Below are positions 16,563-25,044 of a DNA stretch of 64,000 nt, piece after piece (within the stretch, counting starts at the first letter, position 1; every line of letters starts with the position of its first letter). The notes under the pieces were generated by a model. That model was not told the DNA's origin. It saw only the letters and a list, made by a program, of their open reading frames with translations, and did no database searches. The position numbers were made by a program, and so were the translations under genes. The stretch comes from an uncultured Lachnospiraceae bacterium (GTDB lineage Bacteria > Bacillota > Clostridia > Lachnospirales > Lachnospiraceae), in the NCBI GenBank assembly GCA_902778165.1, contig CACYWQ010000005.1, positions 1 to 64,000 of the forward strand, in the 5' to 3' direction.

Positions 16563-17306
16563 ATGGACGTGACGATCAAAGCACATGAACGTGTGGATGA
16601 TCTGCAATATAAGGGTCTTAGACTCATTCAGAATCCGGAGGGATTCTGTTTCGGAATAGATGCGGTATTGCTTGCCAACTATGCCAAGGCCTCTGCCGGT
16701 GATACCGTAATCGATCTGTGCACGGGAAGCGGCGTGATACCGATTCTTATGTCCGGCAAGACATCTGCAGAGAAGCTTATCGGAGTAGAGATAGTTAAGG
16801 ACGCCGCCGAAAGAGCATCAAGAAGTGTGGAGTTAAACGATCTTGCGGGAAAGGTAGAGATATTGAATGAAGATATACGTAAGTTGCCCGATGTTTTTCC
16901 CAAGGGAAGTATTGATGTAATTACGTGCAATCCGCCTTATATGATAGAGAGTCACGGCATTCATAATGAAGCGGATGATATGACCATTGCCAGACACGAA
17001 GTAATGTGTACGCTTGAAGACGTTGTCTGTACGGCAGCATCTTTGCTTAAGACCGGCGGATATTTCTATATGATACACCGACCTTTCAGGCTTACCGAGA
17101 TAATGGTTACACTTAATAAATACAAATTGGAACCTAAGAGAATGAGACTTGTCTATCCGTATGTTGACAAGGAACCAAGTATGGTGCTTATAGAAGCCAA
17201 GCGGGATGCCAAATCACGAATTACGGTTGAGAAACCTCTGATAGTATATGATGCTCCGGGAGAGTACACATATGATTTGTTGCGTTTCTACGGAGGGGGA
17301 GAATGA
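16563..17306 (+). CDS. trmN6: tRNA1(Val) adenine-37 N6-methyltransferase (YabB-like)
   Basis: A 247-residue SAM-dependent methyltransferase. Motif I is DLCTGSGVIPILM, the acidic loop is GVEIV, and the catalytic N6-adenine motif is CNPPYM, followed by a typical conserved HE-----ARHE-like region. It is the YabB/TrmN6 family, which methylates A37 of tRNA-Val. The start at 16563 follows GGAGG (16551-16555) at seven bases; an upstream ATG at 16533 lies in the terminator-like hairpin region. It overlaps the acyltransferase gene by four bases (ATGA). YabB follows ricT closely in Bacillus too. Confidence 0.87.
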   Translation: MDVTIKAHERVDDLQYKGLRLIQNPEGFCFGIDAVLLANYAKASAGDTVIDLCTGSGVIPILMSGKTSAEKLIGVEIVKDAAERASRSVELNDLAGKVEILNEDIRKLPDVFPKGSIDVITCNPPYMIESHGIHNEADDMTIARHEVMCTLEDVVCTAASLLKTGGYFYMIHRPFRLTEIMVTLNKYKLEPKRMRLVYPYVDKEPSMVLIEAKRDAKSRITVEKPLIVYDAPGEYTYDLLRFYGGGE

Positions 17307-18358
17307 GTAATAAGAGATTAAGCTATCTGGATATGGCCAAGGGAATAGGTATAATCCTTGTTCTGTACGGTCATCTTATATACACAGGTGAACGCGTGCG
17401 AGTATGGATATCTGCCTTTCATATGCCGCTGTTTTTTGTTATCTCAGGTATTACTCTGTACATGGGGACAAAAGATGAGAAGGACATTAAGGGAAGAATA
17501 GCTAAGAAAGCCCGTACACTTCTTATCCCATATATGTGGTTTTCAATCATATATTTTGTAGTGGATATAGGCAACGTATTCTTAAACAAGATTACGATAT
17601 ATGATTTCAAATCAAATATTATAGCTACGCTTACATTTGCCGGTAAGTCGGTAATGTGGTTTATAACGGCGTTGTTTATCTCACAGGTGGTTCTTATTCT
17701 GTTACAGAGTAAGCTGCCCGATGCATGGGTGATTGTTTCGGTTATTGTTATCGCCGTAATCTCATGCATATGTGCGACTTATATAAGAGAAGTATATGCG
17801 AATAATGAAGGCTCACTTAGTGTCGTTGCATTACTCAGCCTTCCCAAGAGTATTGTTCGTTCAGGCACGGTTATTCCCTATGTGGCAGCAGGTTATTATG
17901 CAAGGAAGTACTATGACAAATACAGATTTCTTGCTGACAGAATATACATAAGGATAATCACATGTATAGTATCATTCGGATTATGTGTGTTCATATCCTT
18001 AACTAACTGGGCAGTTGATACCAACAATATGATTCTTAACAATCCATGGCTGTACTATGCCGGAGGGTTACTTGGAAGTATATCGATAATAAGCTTCTGC
18101 AGTTTGTTGCCGTCTATAGGAATCTTAGAGAGAATCGGCAGGTACTCTTTAGTTACAATGGCAATACATCTTGATATGTATGTGTTGTGGGCAGGATTAC
18201 AGGTAGGATTGCTGGTATACGGAATCTGTCCCGTGTCCAAGGTATTAACGACGGTAACGGTAATAGTCACGCTTATTATAGGCTGCATCACGGGTTATAT
18301 TGTTGAGAGATTCTTCCCCTTTATTCTTGGCAGGAAGAAGCGTACATCCGCGACTTGA
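17303..18358 (+). CDS. Membrane acyltransferase (Acyl_transf_3 family)
   Basis: A 351-residue membrane protein with about ten helices. The N-terminus has YLDMAKGIGIILVLYGHL, with the conserved His of acyltransferase family 3, then FHMPLFFVISG with the second signature. Family members O-acetylate peptidoglycan, polysaccharides or lipids in the membrane. The substrate is not visible, and no SGNH domain is fused, unlike OatA. The start overlaps the trmN6 stop by four bases. It is an insertion between yabB and rsmI relative to the B. subtilis order. Confidence 0.82.
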   Translation: MSNKRLSYLDMAKGIGIILVLYGHLIYTGERVRVWISAFHMPLFFVISGITLYMGTKDEKDIKGRIAKKARTLLIPYMWFSIIYFVVDIGNVFLNKITIYDFKSNIIATLTFAGKSVMWFITALFISQVVLILLQSKLPDAWVIVSVIVIAVISCICATYIREVYANNEGSLSVVALLSLPKSIVRSGTVIPYVAAGYYARKYYDKYRFLADRIYIRIITCIVSFGLCVFISLTNWAVDTNNMILNNPWLYYAGGLLGSISIISFCSLLPSIGILERIGRYSLVTMAIHLDMYVLWAGLQVGLLVYGICPVSKVLTTVTVIVTLIIGCITGYIVERFFPFILGRKKRTSAT

Positions 18359-18379
18359 CGGAAAAATGAGAGGATTAAG

Positions 18380-19237
18380 ATGACAGGTACTCTGTATATA
18401 TGTGCTACACCGATAGGTAATCTTAAGGACATGTCTCCGAGAGTTATCGATACGTTAAGAGATGTGGATCTTATAGCGGCGGAAGATACACGTAACAGCA
18501 TCAAACTGCTTAACGCGTTTGATATCGATACGCCCATGACCAGCTATCATGAATACAATAAGGTTGATAAGGCACATACGCTTATAGATAAATTAAGAAG
18601 CGGAATGAATATTGCTCTTATTACGGATGCGGGTACGCCGGCCATATCGGATCCGGGAGAAGTCCTGGTATCCATGTGTCATGAGAATAGCATTCCGGTA
18701 ACATCGCTTCCGGGTCCGGCAGCTTTAATCGTTGCCCTTACATTGTCAGGCCTTCCTACAAGAAGATTTGCATTCGAGGCCTTCCTTCCTTCTGATAAGA
18801 AGGAGAGAAGAAGAATACTTGAAGAACTTAAGAATGAGACGAGAACAATAATACTATATGAAGCTCCTCATCATCTTAAGGGAACTCTTAATGAGCTGTA
18901 TGAGGCACTGGGAGAGAGAAGGCTGACCCTTTGCAGAGAACTGACCAAGAAATTTGAGGAAGTGATTCCTACGACAATATCGGGAGCAATCGCTTTGTAT
19001 GAAGTTAATGAACCTCGCGGTGAATATGTGATCGTTATAGAGGGTATGAGTATTAAGGAGTTAGACAGATTAAGAGCGGATGCTTTTTCAGATATAAGCA
19101 TTGAGGAACATATAAGCAGGTATATCGATGAGGGAATGACAGAGAAAGAAGCGATTAAGGCAGTCGCAAATGACCGTGGAATCCCCAAAAGAGAGGTATA
19201 TCAAGCTCACACAGAGTGGAAAAACGGTAATCAGTAA
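18380..19237 (+). CDS. rsmI: 16S rRNA (cytidine1402-2'-O)-methyltransferase
   Basis: A 285-residue SAM methyltransferase of the tetrapyrrole-methylase fold. It has the family markers LYICATPIGNLKDMSPR at the start, AAEDTRNS, ITDAGTPAISDPG, SLPGPAALIVALTLSGLP, FAFEAFLP, ILYEAPHHLKGTL, and RELTKKFEEV. It methylates C1402 in the decoding centre. A GAGGA site precedes the ATG. This ends the yaa/yab-type operon; the next gene has its own promoter. Confidence 0.93.
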   Translation: MTGTLYICATPIGNLKDMSPRVIDTLRDVDLIAAEDTRNSIKLLNAFDIDTPMTSYHEYNKVDKAHTLIDKLRSGMNIALITDAGTPAISDPGEVLVSMCHENSIPVTSLPGPAALIVALTLSGLPTRRFAFEAFLPSDKKERRRILEELKNETRTIILYEAPHHLKGTLNELYEALGERRLTLCRELTKKFEEVIPTTISGAIALYEVNEPRGEYVIVIEGMSIKELDRLRADAFSDISIEEHISRYIDEGMTEKEAIKAVANDRGIPKREVYQAHTEWKNGNQ

Positions 19238-19257
19238 GCATTAGGACAGAAAAAAGT

Positions 19258-19285
19258 TTGAAAAACGGCGGTTTGGTGGTACAAT
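19258..19285 (+). promoter_or_regulatory. Promoter of the binding-protein/permease operon
   Basis: TTGAAA (19258-19263) and TACAAT (19280-19285) are 16 bases apart; TGG directly before the -10 adds an extended -10 element. It lies 45 bases before the lipoprotein start, after rsmI. Confidence 0.7.
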
Positions 19286-19329
19286 AATGCTTGTCGTTAA
19301 TGAAATTCATTACAGATGGAGGAATAGTT

Positions 19330-20118
19330 ATGAAAAAGTTAGCAGCAATGACAATAGCAGGTGTCCTTGCATTGGCCCTGACAGCATGCGGCGGTAAGAA
19401 GATTGAGAATACAGTGTTCTCTGCAGAGGATCTTCCCGGCAAGGTTATAGGCGTGCAGCTTGGAACAACAGGTGATATCTACGCAAGCGACTATGAAGCA
19501 GAGGGATCAACAATAGAGAGATACAACAAGGGTGCGGATGCAATTCAGGCTCTTAAGCAGGGCAAGGTAGACTGCGTAATCATTGATGAGCAGCCGGCTA
19601 AGGCCTTTGTTGAGAAGAATAGCGAGCTTACTATTTTAGACGAGGAGTTCGCGCTTGAGGAATACGCGATCTGTCTTGCCAAGGAGAATAAGGATCTTAC
19701 AGAGTCAATCAACGGTGCTCTTGCAGAGCTTAAGGCTGACGGAACAATCGATCAGATAATCTCTAACTACATCGGTGATGACACAAAGGGTACATGTCCT
19801 TATGTTTCTCCCGAAGGAACAGACAGAAGCAACGGTACACTTACAATGGCTACCAACGCAGCATTCGAGCCCTATGAGTTCTATTCTAATCAGGAGATCG
19901 TAGGTATCGATGCGGAACTTGCAAAGGCTATATGCGATAAGCTCGGTTATGAACTTAAGATAGAAGATATGGAATTCGATGCAATCATCAATGCCGTTAC
20001 AAGCGGTAAGGTTGACTTCGGTATGGCAGGTATGACTGTTACCGATGAGAGACTCTTAAGCGTTGATTTCTCAACACCTTATACAACAGCCACACAGGTT
20101 ATTGTAGTACGTAAGTAG
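19330..20118 (+). CDS. Circularly permuted amino-acid-type ABC substrate-binding lipoprotein
   Basis: A 262-residue lipoprotein with a signal peptide and lipobox (LALTAC-GG). The start at 19330 follows GGAGG at seven bases. The body is a family 3 solute-binding protein (amino-acid type) in permuted order. Residues about 28-150 are the normally C-terminal part (LPGKVIGVQLGTTGD, KGADAIQALKQGKVD, ALAELKADGTIDQIISNYI). A linker about 150-167 follows, then the normally N-terminal part (LTMATNAAFEPYEF, EIVGIDAELAKAI, FGMAGMTVTDERL, VDFSTPY) ends the protein. Total length fits one copy, so this is a permutation, not a fusion. It works with the permease 17 bases downstream. Confidence 0.85.
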   Translation: MKKLAAMTIAGVLALALTACGGKKIENTVFSAEDLPGKVIGVQLGTTGDIYASDYEAEGSTIERYNKGADAIQALKQGKVDCVIIDEQPAKAFVEKNSELTILDEEFALEEYAICLAKENKDLTESINGALAELKADGTIDQIISNYIGDDTKGTCPYVSPEGTDRSNGTLTMATNAAFEPYEFYSNQEIVGIDAELAKAICDKLGYELKIEDMEFDAIINAVTSGKVDFGMAGMTVTDERLLSVDFSTPYTTATQVIVVRK

Positions 20119-20135
20119 TAAAGAGTTATTGTAAA

Positions 20136-20831
20136 ATGGACGATTTTAAGCTTAAATTCTACACCAATTTCATAGCGGACCAGAGATGGAGGTACATTAC
20201 CGAAGGACTCGGAACAACCTTCATAGTCACCATATGCGCTGCTGTGCTTGGTGTAGCATTGGGCTTTCTGGTGGCTGTTATTCGTTCCACCGCGGATATG
20301 AGGGTCAATTCCAAGGGTCCCGTATTATCCGTTGCGGATAAATTATGCAGATTCTATTTGACGGTCATTCGCGGTACTCCGACGATGATACAGTTGCTTA
20401 TAATGTACTATATCGTGTTTACCAGTCCCAATGTCAGCAAGAGATTTGTTGCGGTATTGGCTTTCGGAATCAATTCCGGAGCCTATGTGGCGGAGATTGT
20501 AAGAAGCGGTATTTCATCGGTTGACAACGGTCAGTTCGAAGCAGGCAGAAGCCTGGGACTGTCTTATGTTAAGACGATGATACATATTATAATACCCCAG
20601 GCTTTTCGTAATATTCTGCCGGCACTTGCCAACGAATTCATTACTTTGCTTAAGGAGACTTCTATATGCGGATATATTGCGCTTACGGATATTACTCACG
20701 GAGCCAATGTTATTCGATCGCAGACATATGAGCCGTTTATGCCGCTTATGGCAGCAGCGCTTATATATCTTATTATAGTGTCATTGCTGTCAATGGGCGT
20801 GACTAAACTGGAGAGGAAGTTAAGTTGTTAA
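20136..20831 (+). CDS. Amino-acid ABC transporter permease (HisM/GlnP type)
   Basis: A 231-residue permease with about five membrane helices, the EAA-loop-like YVAEIVRSGISSVDNGQFEAGRSLG (read in pieces: GQFEAGRSLGLS), and IIPQAFRNILPAL, typical of His/Glu/Gln permeases. The N-terminus WRYITEGLGTTFIVT is also typical. It pairs with the permuted binding protein upstream. No ATP-binding subunit follows: the next gene is rpe, which overlaps its last seven bases. The ATPase must be encoded elsewhere or shared. No strong ribosome binding site is seen. Confidence 0.86.
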   Translation: MDDFKLKFYTNFIADQRWRYITEGLGTTFIVTICAAVLGVALGFLVAVIRSTADMRVNSKGPVLSVADKLCRFYLTVIRGTPTMIQLLIMYYIVFTSPNVSKRFVAVLAFGINSGAYVAEIVRSGISSVDNGQFEAGRSLGLSYVKTMIHIIIPQAFRNILPALANEFITLLKETSICGYIALTDITHGANVIRSQTYEPFMPLMAAALIYLIIVSLLSMGVTKLERKLSC

Positions 20832-21490
20832 ACATTCTGTCACCTTCAATACTGGCTGCTGATTTTAACAGACTTGGCCGGAATATACAGGACGCGAAAG
20901 CGGGAGGAGCAAAGTGGCTCCACATAGACGTGATGGACGGTATATTTGTGCCGGCCATCAGTTTTGGTATGTGCGTACTTAAGAGTATCAGATCTGAAAC
21001 GGATCTGTTCTTTGATACGCATTTAATGATTAATGAGCCGATAAGATATGTCAAAGAATTTGCTGAACTCGGAAGTGACGGCATTACGGTTCATGTGGAG
21101 GCATGCAAAGATGTTGCGACTACGCTTAAAGCAATCAAAGAGTGTGGTTGCAGAGCCGGATTGACGATCAATCCATCAACTCCGACGAATGTGGTAGAGA
21201 AGTATCTTGATATGACGGATATGATTCTCCTTATGAGTGTTGAGCCCGGAAGCGGCGGACAGGAATATATTCCGGAATCTACTGAGAGGATTAAAGAGGT
21301 CAAGCGAATGATTAAGACCTCGGGTCGGGATATAGACCTTGAGGTCGACGGAGGAATAAGGCTTAACAACGTGCGTGAAGTTCTTGATGCCGGAGCCAAT
21401 GTGATAGTTGCGGGAAGCGCAGTTTTCCATGGCGATATCAAGAAGAATGTAAGTGATTTCATGCAGATATTAAATGGAGTAAATAAATAA
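20825..21490 (+). CDS. rpe: Ribulose-phosphate 3-epimerase
   Basis: A 221-residue TIM-barrel enzyme that interconverts ribulose 5-phosphate and xylulose 5-phosphate in the pentose phosphate pathway. Hallmarks are LSPSILAADFNRLG at the start, HIDVMDGIFVP with catalytic and metal Asp, FDTHLMI with a metal His, MSVEPGSGGQ, and LEVDGGIRL with the second catalytic Asp. The TTG start lies within the permease end, after GAGAGGAAG, so it is coupled to the permease. Two bases separate it from metG. Confidence 0.93.
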   Translation: MLNILSPSILAADFNRLGRNIQDAKAGGAKWLHIDVMDGIFVPAISFGMCVLKSIRSETDLFFDTHLMINEPIRYVKEFAELGSDGITVHVEACKDVATTLKAIKECGCRAGLTINPSTPTNVVEKYLDMTDMILLMSVEPGSGGQEYIPESTERIKEVKRMIKTSGRDIDLEVDGGIRLNNVREVLDAGANVIVAGSAVFHGDIKKNVSDFMQILNGVNK

Positions 21491-21492
21491 TT

Positions 21493-23490
21493 ATGGCAGA
21501 GAAATATTATTTAACAACAGCAATTGCATATACATCAGGTAAGCCGCATATCGGCAATTCCTATGAGATAGTTATGGCGGATGCTATAGCTAGATACAGA
21601 AGATATCAGGGATATGATGTATTCTTCCAGACGGGTACCGATGAACACGGACAGAAGATAGAAGAGAAGGCGCAGGCTAAGGGAGTATCACCCAAGCAGT
21701 TCGTTGATGAAATTGCAGGAGTGATCCGAGGAATATGCGACAGCCTCAACGTGTCTTATGATAAGTTTATTCGTACCACTGATGAAGATCATGAGAGGCA
21801 GGTTCAGAAGATATTTAAGAGACTCTATGATCAGGGTGACATCTATAAGGGAGCATATGAAGGAATGTACTGTACTCCCTGTGAGTCTTTCTGGACAGAG
21901 TCACAGCTTGTAGACGGTAAGTGTCCGGACTGCGGAAGAGAAGTGCGCCCTGCCAAGGAGGAAGCATATTTCTTTAAAATGAGTAAATATGCAGACAGAC
22001 TGATAGAGCATATCAATACTCATCCTGAGTTCATACAGCCTGTGTCACGTAAGAATGAGATGATGAATAATTTCTTACTTCCGGGACTTCAGGATCTGTG
22101 TGTATCAAGGACATCATTTAAATGGGGAATCCCTGTAGATTTTGATGACAAGCATGTTGTCTATGTTTGGCTTGATGCGCTTACCAACTATATAACAGGT
22201 ATAGGATATGATGCGGACGGTAACAGTTCCGAGCAGTATAAGAAGTTATGGCCTGCTGACCTCCATCTTATAGGTAAAGATATAATCAGATTCCATACAA
22301 TATACTGGCCTATATTCTTAATGGCTCTGGGTGAACCTCTTCCTAAGCAGGTATTCGGTCATCCCTGGTTATTACAGGGTGGCGAGAAGATGAGTAAGTC
22401 AAGAGGCAACGTTATTTATGCCGATGATCTTATAGATTTATTCGGTGTGGATGCCGTCAGATACTTCGTGCTTCATGAGATGCCGTATGACAATGACGGT
22501 ACCATCACATGGGAACTTGTTGTTGAGAGATTTAATTCGGAACTTGCAAATGTGCTTGGTAATCTTGTTAACAGAACCATCTCAATGAGCAATAAATATT
22601 TTGATGGTGTAGTAAGAAGCACGGGTGTAACCGATCCGGTGGATGAGGATCTTAAGTCGGTTGTAACAGGTGTGCGTGACAAGGTTAACGGCCGTATGGA
22701 TGAGCACAGAGTTGCGGATGCCATATCTGAAGTGTTTGCGTTGTTCAGACGTTGCAATAAATATATAGATGAGACGGAACCGTGGGTACTTGCCAAGTCA
22801 GATGAGAATAAGGACAGACTTGCGGAAGTAATGTATAACCTCACGGAATCCATTGTTATAGGCGCAAGCTTGCTTAAGCCTTATATGCCTGAGACTGCAG
22901 ACAGAATAGTTAAGCAGCTTAATACTGAGATAAGAGCATATGAGAGTCTTAATACATTCGGTCTCTATTCATCAGGTTCAAAGGTTATTGACAAGCCAGA
23001 GATACTGTTTGCAAGACTTGATATCAATGAAGTAATGGATAAGGTTGAAACCATACGTAAAGCTCAGAGGGAAGAGTATCTTAAGGAGAATCCCGAAGAG
23101 GCAGGCGCAGATTCAACCGACGGAACAGATCAGTCTGAAGATATAATGGATGCCGAGCATAAGAATGAGATAGAGTACGGCGATTTTGATAAGTTAGAAT
23201 TAAGGATAGGCAAGATCATTAAATGTGAAGAAGTACCTAAGTCTAAGAAACTGCTCTGTTCACAGGTTCAGATCGGCTCAGAGGTTAAGCAGATACTGTC
23301 GGGAATAAGACAGTATTACTCCGCTGAGGAAATGGTAGGCAAGAAGGTATTAGTACTTAACAATCTTAAGCCTGCTACAATGGCGGGAATGGTATCGGAA
23401 GGAATGCTTCTGTGTGCGGAAGATGACAAGGGCAATGTGGTATTGCTTAATCCCGAGAAGGATATGCCGGCAGGTGCTATAGTCGGTTAG
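21493..23490 (+). CDS. metG: Methionyl-tRNA synthetase with C-terminal tRNA-binding domain
   Basis: A 665-residue class I synthetase. HIGH is present as PHIGNS near residue 19, and KMSKS at residues 299-303. A zinc-binding knuckle (CTPCES..KCPDCG from C127) is of the single-knuckle type. The catalytic core is followed by the helical anticodon domain and, after an acidic linker (residues 540-560), a C-terminal OB-fold tRNA-binding domain (FDKLELRIGKII to EGMLLCAED). It is the long form with an appended EMAP-type domain. The ribosome binding site is weak; translation is likely coupled to rpe. Confidence 0.95.
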   Translation: MAEKYYLTTAIAYTSGKPHIGNSYEIVMADAIARYRRYQGYDVFFQTGTDEHGQKIEEKAQAKGVSPKQFVDEIAGVIRGICDSLNVSYDKFIRTTDEDHERQVQKIFKRLYDQGDIYKGAYEGMYCTPCESFWTESQLVDGKCPDCGREVRPAKEEAYFFKMSKYADRLIEHINTHPEFIQPVSRKNEMMNNFLLPGLQDLCVSRTSFKWGIPVDFDDKHVVYVWLDALTNYITGIGYDADGNSSEQYKKLWPADLHLIGKDIIRFHTIYWPIFLMALGEPLPKQVFGHPWLLQGGEKMSKSRGNVIYADDLIDLFGVDAVRYFVLHEMPYDNDGTITWELVVERFNSELANVLGNLVNRTISMSNKYFDGVVRSTGVTDPVDEDLKSVVTGVRDKVNGRMDEHRVADAISEVFALFRRCNKYIDETEPWVLAKSDENKDRLAEVMYNLTESIVIGASLLKPYMPETADRIVKQLNTEIRAYESLNTFGLYSSGSKVIDKPEILFARLDINEVMDKVETIRKAQREEYLKENPEEAGADSTDGTDQSEDIMDAEHKNEIEYGDFDKLELRIGKIIKCEEVPKSKKLLCSQVQIGSEVKQILSGIRQYYSAEEMVGKKVLVLNNLKPATMAGMVSEGMLLCAEDDKGNVVLLNPEKDMPAGAIVG

Positions 23491-23536
23491 TTACTAACCT
23501 AAGGCGGAATGAATTGTTCGTAAGGAGACAATCGAT

Positions 23537-24478
23537 ATGAACAGGACTGAATTCTACTATGATTCAAGAGATAATGCCAGCAAGATACATGCGATTAAGT
23601 GGGTACCCGATACCGATCCGGTGGGCATACTCATAATTGTCCATGGAATGGCGGAGCACCTCGGAAGATATGAGACTTTTGCCGAGTACATGTGTGAGAA
23701 GGGATTTGTCGTTGCAGGCAACGAGCATCTTGGTCACGGTGATTCCGTAGGCCAGGGTCCGAAGGGTTATTTCTGTTCAAGAGATGCGGCAACTGTTCTG
23801 GTCAGAGACGTTCACAGACTTAAGAAGACCATTCAGGAAGAGTATCCCGGTCTCCCGATATTTATTTTCGGTCACAGCATGGGGTCTCTAATAACCAGAA
23901 ATTATCTTACCAGATACGGTACGGGAATAGAGGGTGCAATAATCTGCGGAACTTTGATGATGAGTAAGGGTATGCTTGCCATGATGGGATTCATGTGCAG
24001 ATTGCTTATGATAGTTCAGGGCAGCAAGCATCCGAGTTTATTCATGAATCAGGTTGGTTTCGGTTCTTATTGCAAGAGAATAGAGAATCCGAGAACACCC
24101 TATGATTGGCTTACCAAGGATACTGCAATCGTCAACAGGTATATGGCGGATCCGAATTGCGGATTCTTCTTTACATTAAACGGATTCTTAACGCTTAAAG
24201 AATTGCTCGCAAGACTTCATGATAAGTCGTTATTATCACAGATACCGACAGACCTTCCGATATTCTTTATATACGGAAGCGAAGACCCCTGCGGAGAGTA
24301 CGGTGTGGCAGTTCGTAAAGTAATCAATCAATACAAAGAACTTGGCATTAAGGATGTCAGTGACAAGTGCTATGAAGGCGACAGACACGAACTCCTTAAT
24401 GAAATTGACAGGGATGTTGTCATGAAAGATATCTATGAATGGATTAATGACAGATTGCCCGGTTCTAAGTCTGAATAA
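23537..24478 (+). CDS. Alpha/beta hydrolase, monoacylglycerol-lipase-like
   Basis: A 313-residue serine hydrolase of the Hydrolase_4 (serine aminopeptidase S33) group. It has the oxyanion-side HGMAEHLGRY, the nucleophile elbow FGHSMGS, an Asp in YGSEDPCGEYG and the catalytic His in GDRHELLNE. No signal peptide is visible, so it is cytosolic. Such enzymes cleave monoacylglycerols, lysophospholipids or other esters. TAAGGAGA lies before the ATG. It is followed at 20 bases by a small secreted-protein gene. Confidence 0.87.
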   Translation: MNRTEFYYDSRDNASKIHAIKWVPDTDPVGILIIVHGMAEHLGRYETFAEYMCEKGFVVAGNEHLGHGDSVGQGPKGYFCSRDAATVLVRDVHRLKKTIQEEYPGLPIFIFGHSMGSLITRNYLTRYGTGIEGAIICGTLMMSKGMLAMMGFMCRLLMIVQGSKHPSLFMNQVGFGSYCKRIENPRTPYDWLTKDTAIVNRYMADPNCGFFFTLNGFLTLKELLARLHDKSLLSQIPTDLPIFFIYGSEDPCGEYGVAVRKVINQYKELGIKDVSDKCYEGDRHELLNEIDRDVVMKDIYEWINDRLPGSKSE

Positions 24479-24498
24479 AAATATGACAGGTGGGATAT

Positions 24499-25044
24499 AT
24501 GTCTGGTCACAACAGGGTTTGTTCATACATTAAATCATGTATATCCTTGATAACAGTAGTGTCTGCTATCGTATTAATTCCGAAATTAAGCTGTATTGCG
24601 GCCTCTGATGAGGTTTCTTCATCCGGATACAATATGGATGAGTATAAAGCGCTTATCTCTGAGTTTAAGGATGAGTTAAGAGAAGGTAATCTTAAGACAG
24701 AAGAAGATGTGCGTGATGCCATACGTGAAGCAGAAGATAAATACGGTGTTGATATCTCGGCGGAAGAAGAGCAGAAAGCCGTGGATCTTATGGATACAGT
24801 CAATGATCTTGGTGTAGATGAAGATAAACTGGCAGATGTTGTTGACGATGTGTACGATAAGATAGCGGACAAGACTTATGAAACAGCGTCGGATGCGATT
24901 GACGATATTCGCGATCAGGTGATAGACAGTGTGGAAGATGCGGTTGTAGAGACCGTCAAAAAGTCTTTTGCAGACTATATGAAGGAACTGTGGGAGCAGA
25001 TTAAAGAGTTCTTTAAGGGTTTGATTGCTTCATGGAATCAATAG
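24499..25044 (+). CDS. Secreted acidic helical protein of unknown function
   Basis: A 181-residue protein with an N-terminal hydrophobic signal segment (ISLITVVSAIVLIPKLSCIAA) ending near residue 35, then a very acidic, helix-rich region with a repeating V/I-D-D-pattern (ADVVDDVYDKIAD, ASDAIDDIRDQVID), and a C-terminal amphipathic stretch with tryptophans (LWEQIKEFFKGLIASW). Part of the middle recalls C-terminal regions of DUF1002 proteins, but I cannot assign it. Start 24499 (ATG) follows GGTGGG; a GTG at 24490 is possible. It overlaps the GNAT gene by 13 bases. Confidence 0.65.
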   Translation: MSGHNRVCSYIKSCISLITVVSAIVLIPKLSCIAASDEVSSSGYNMDEYKALISEFKDELREGNLKTEEDVRDAIREAEDKYGVDISAEEEQKAVDLMDTVNDLGVDEDKLADVVDDVYDKIADKTYETASDAIDDIRDQVIDSVEDAVVETVKKSFADYMKELWEQIKEFFKGLIASWNQ

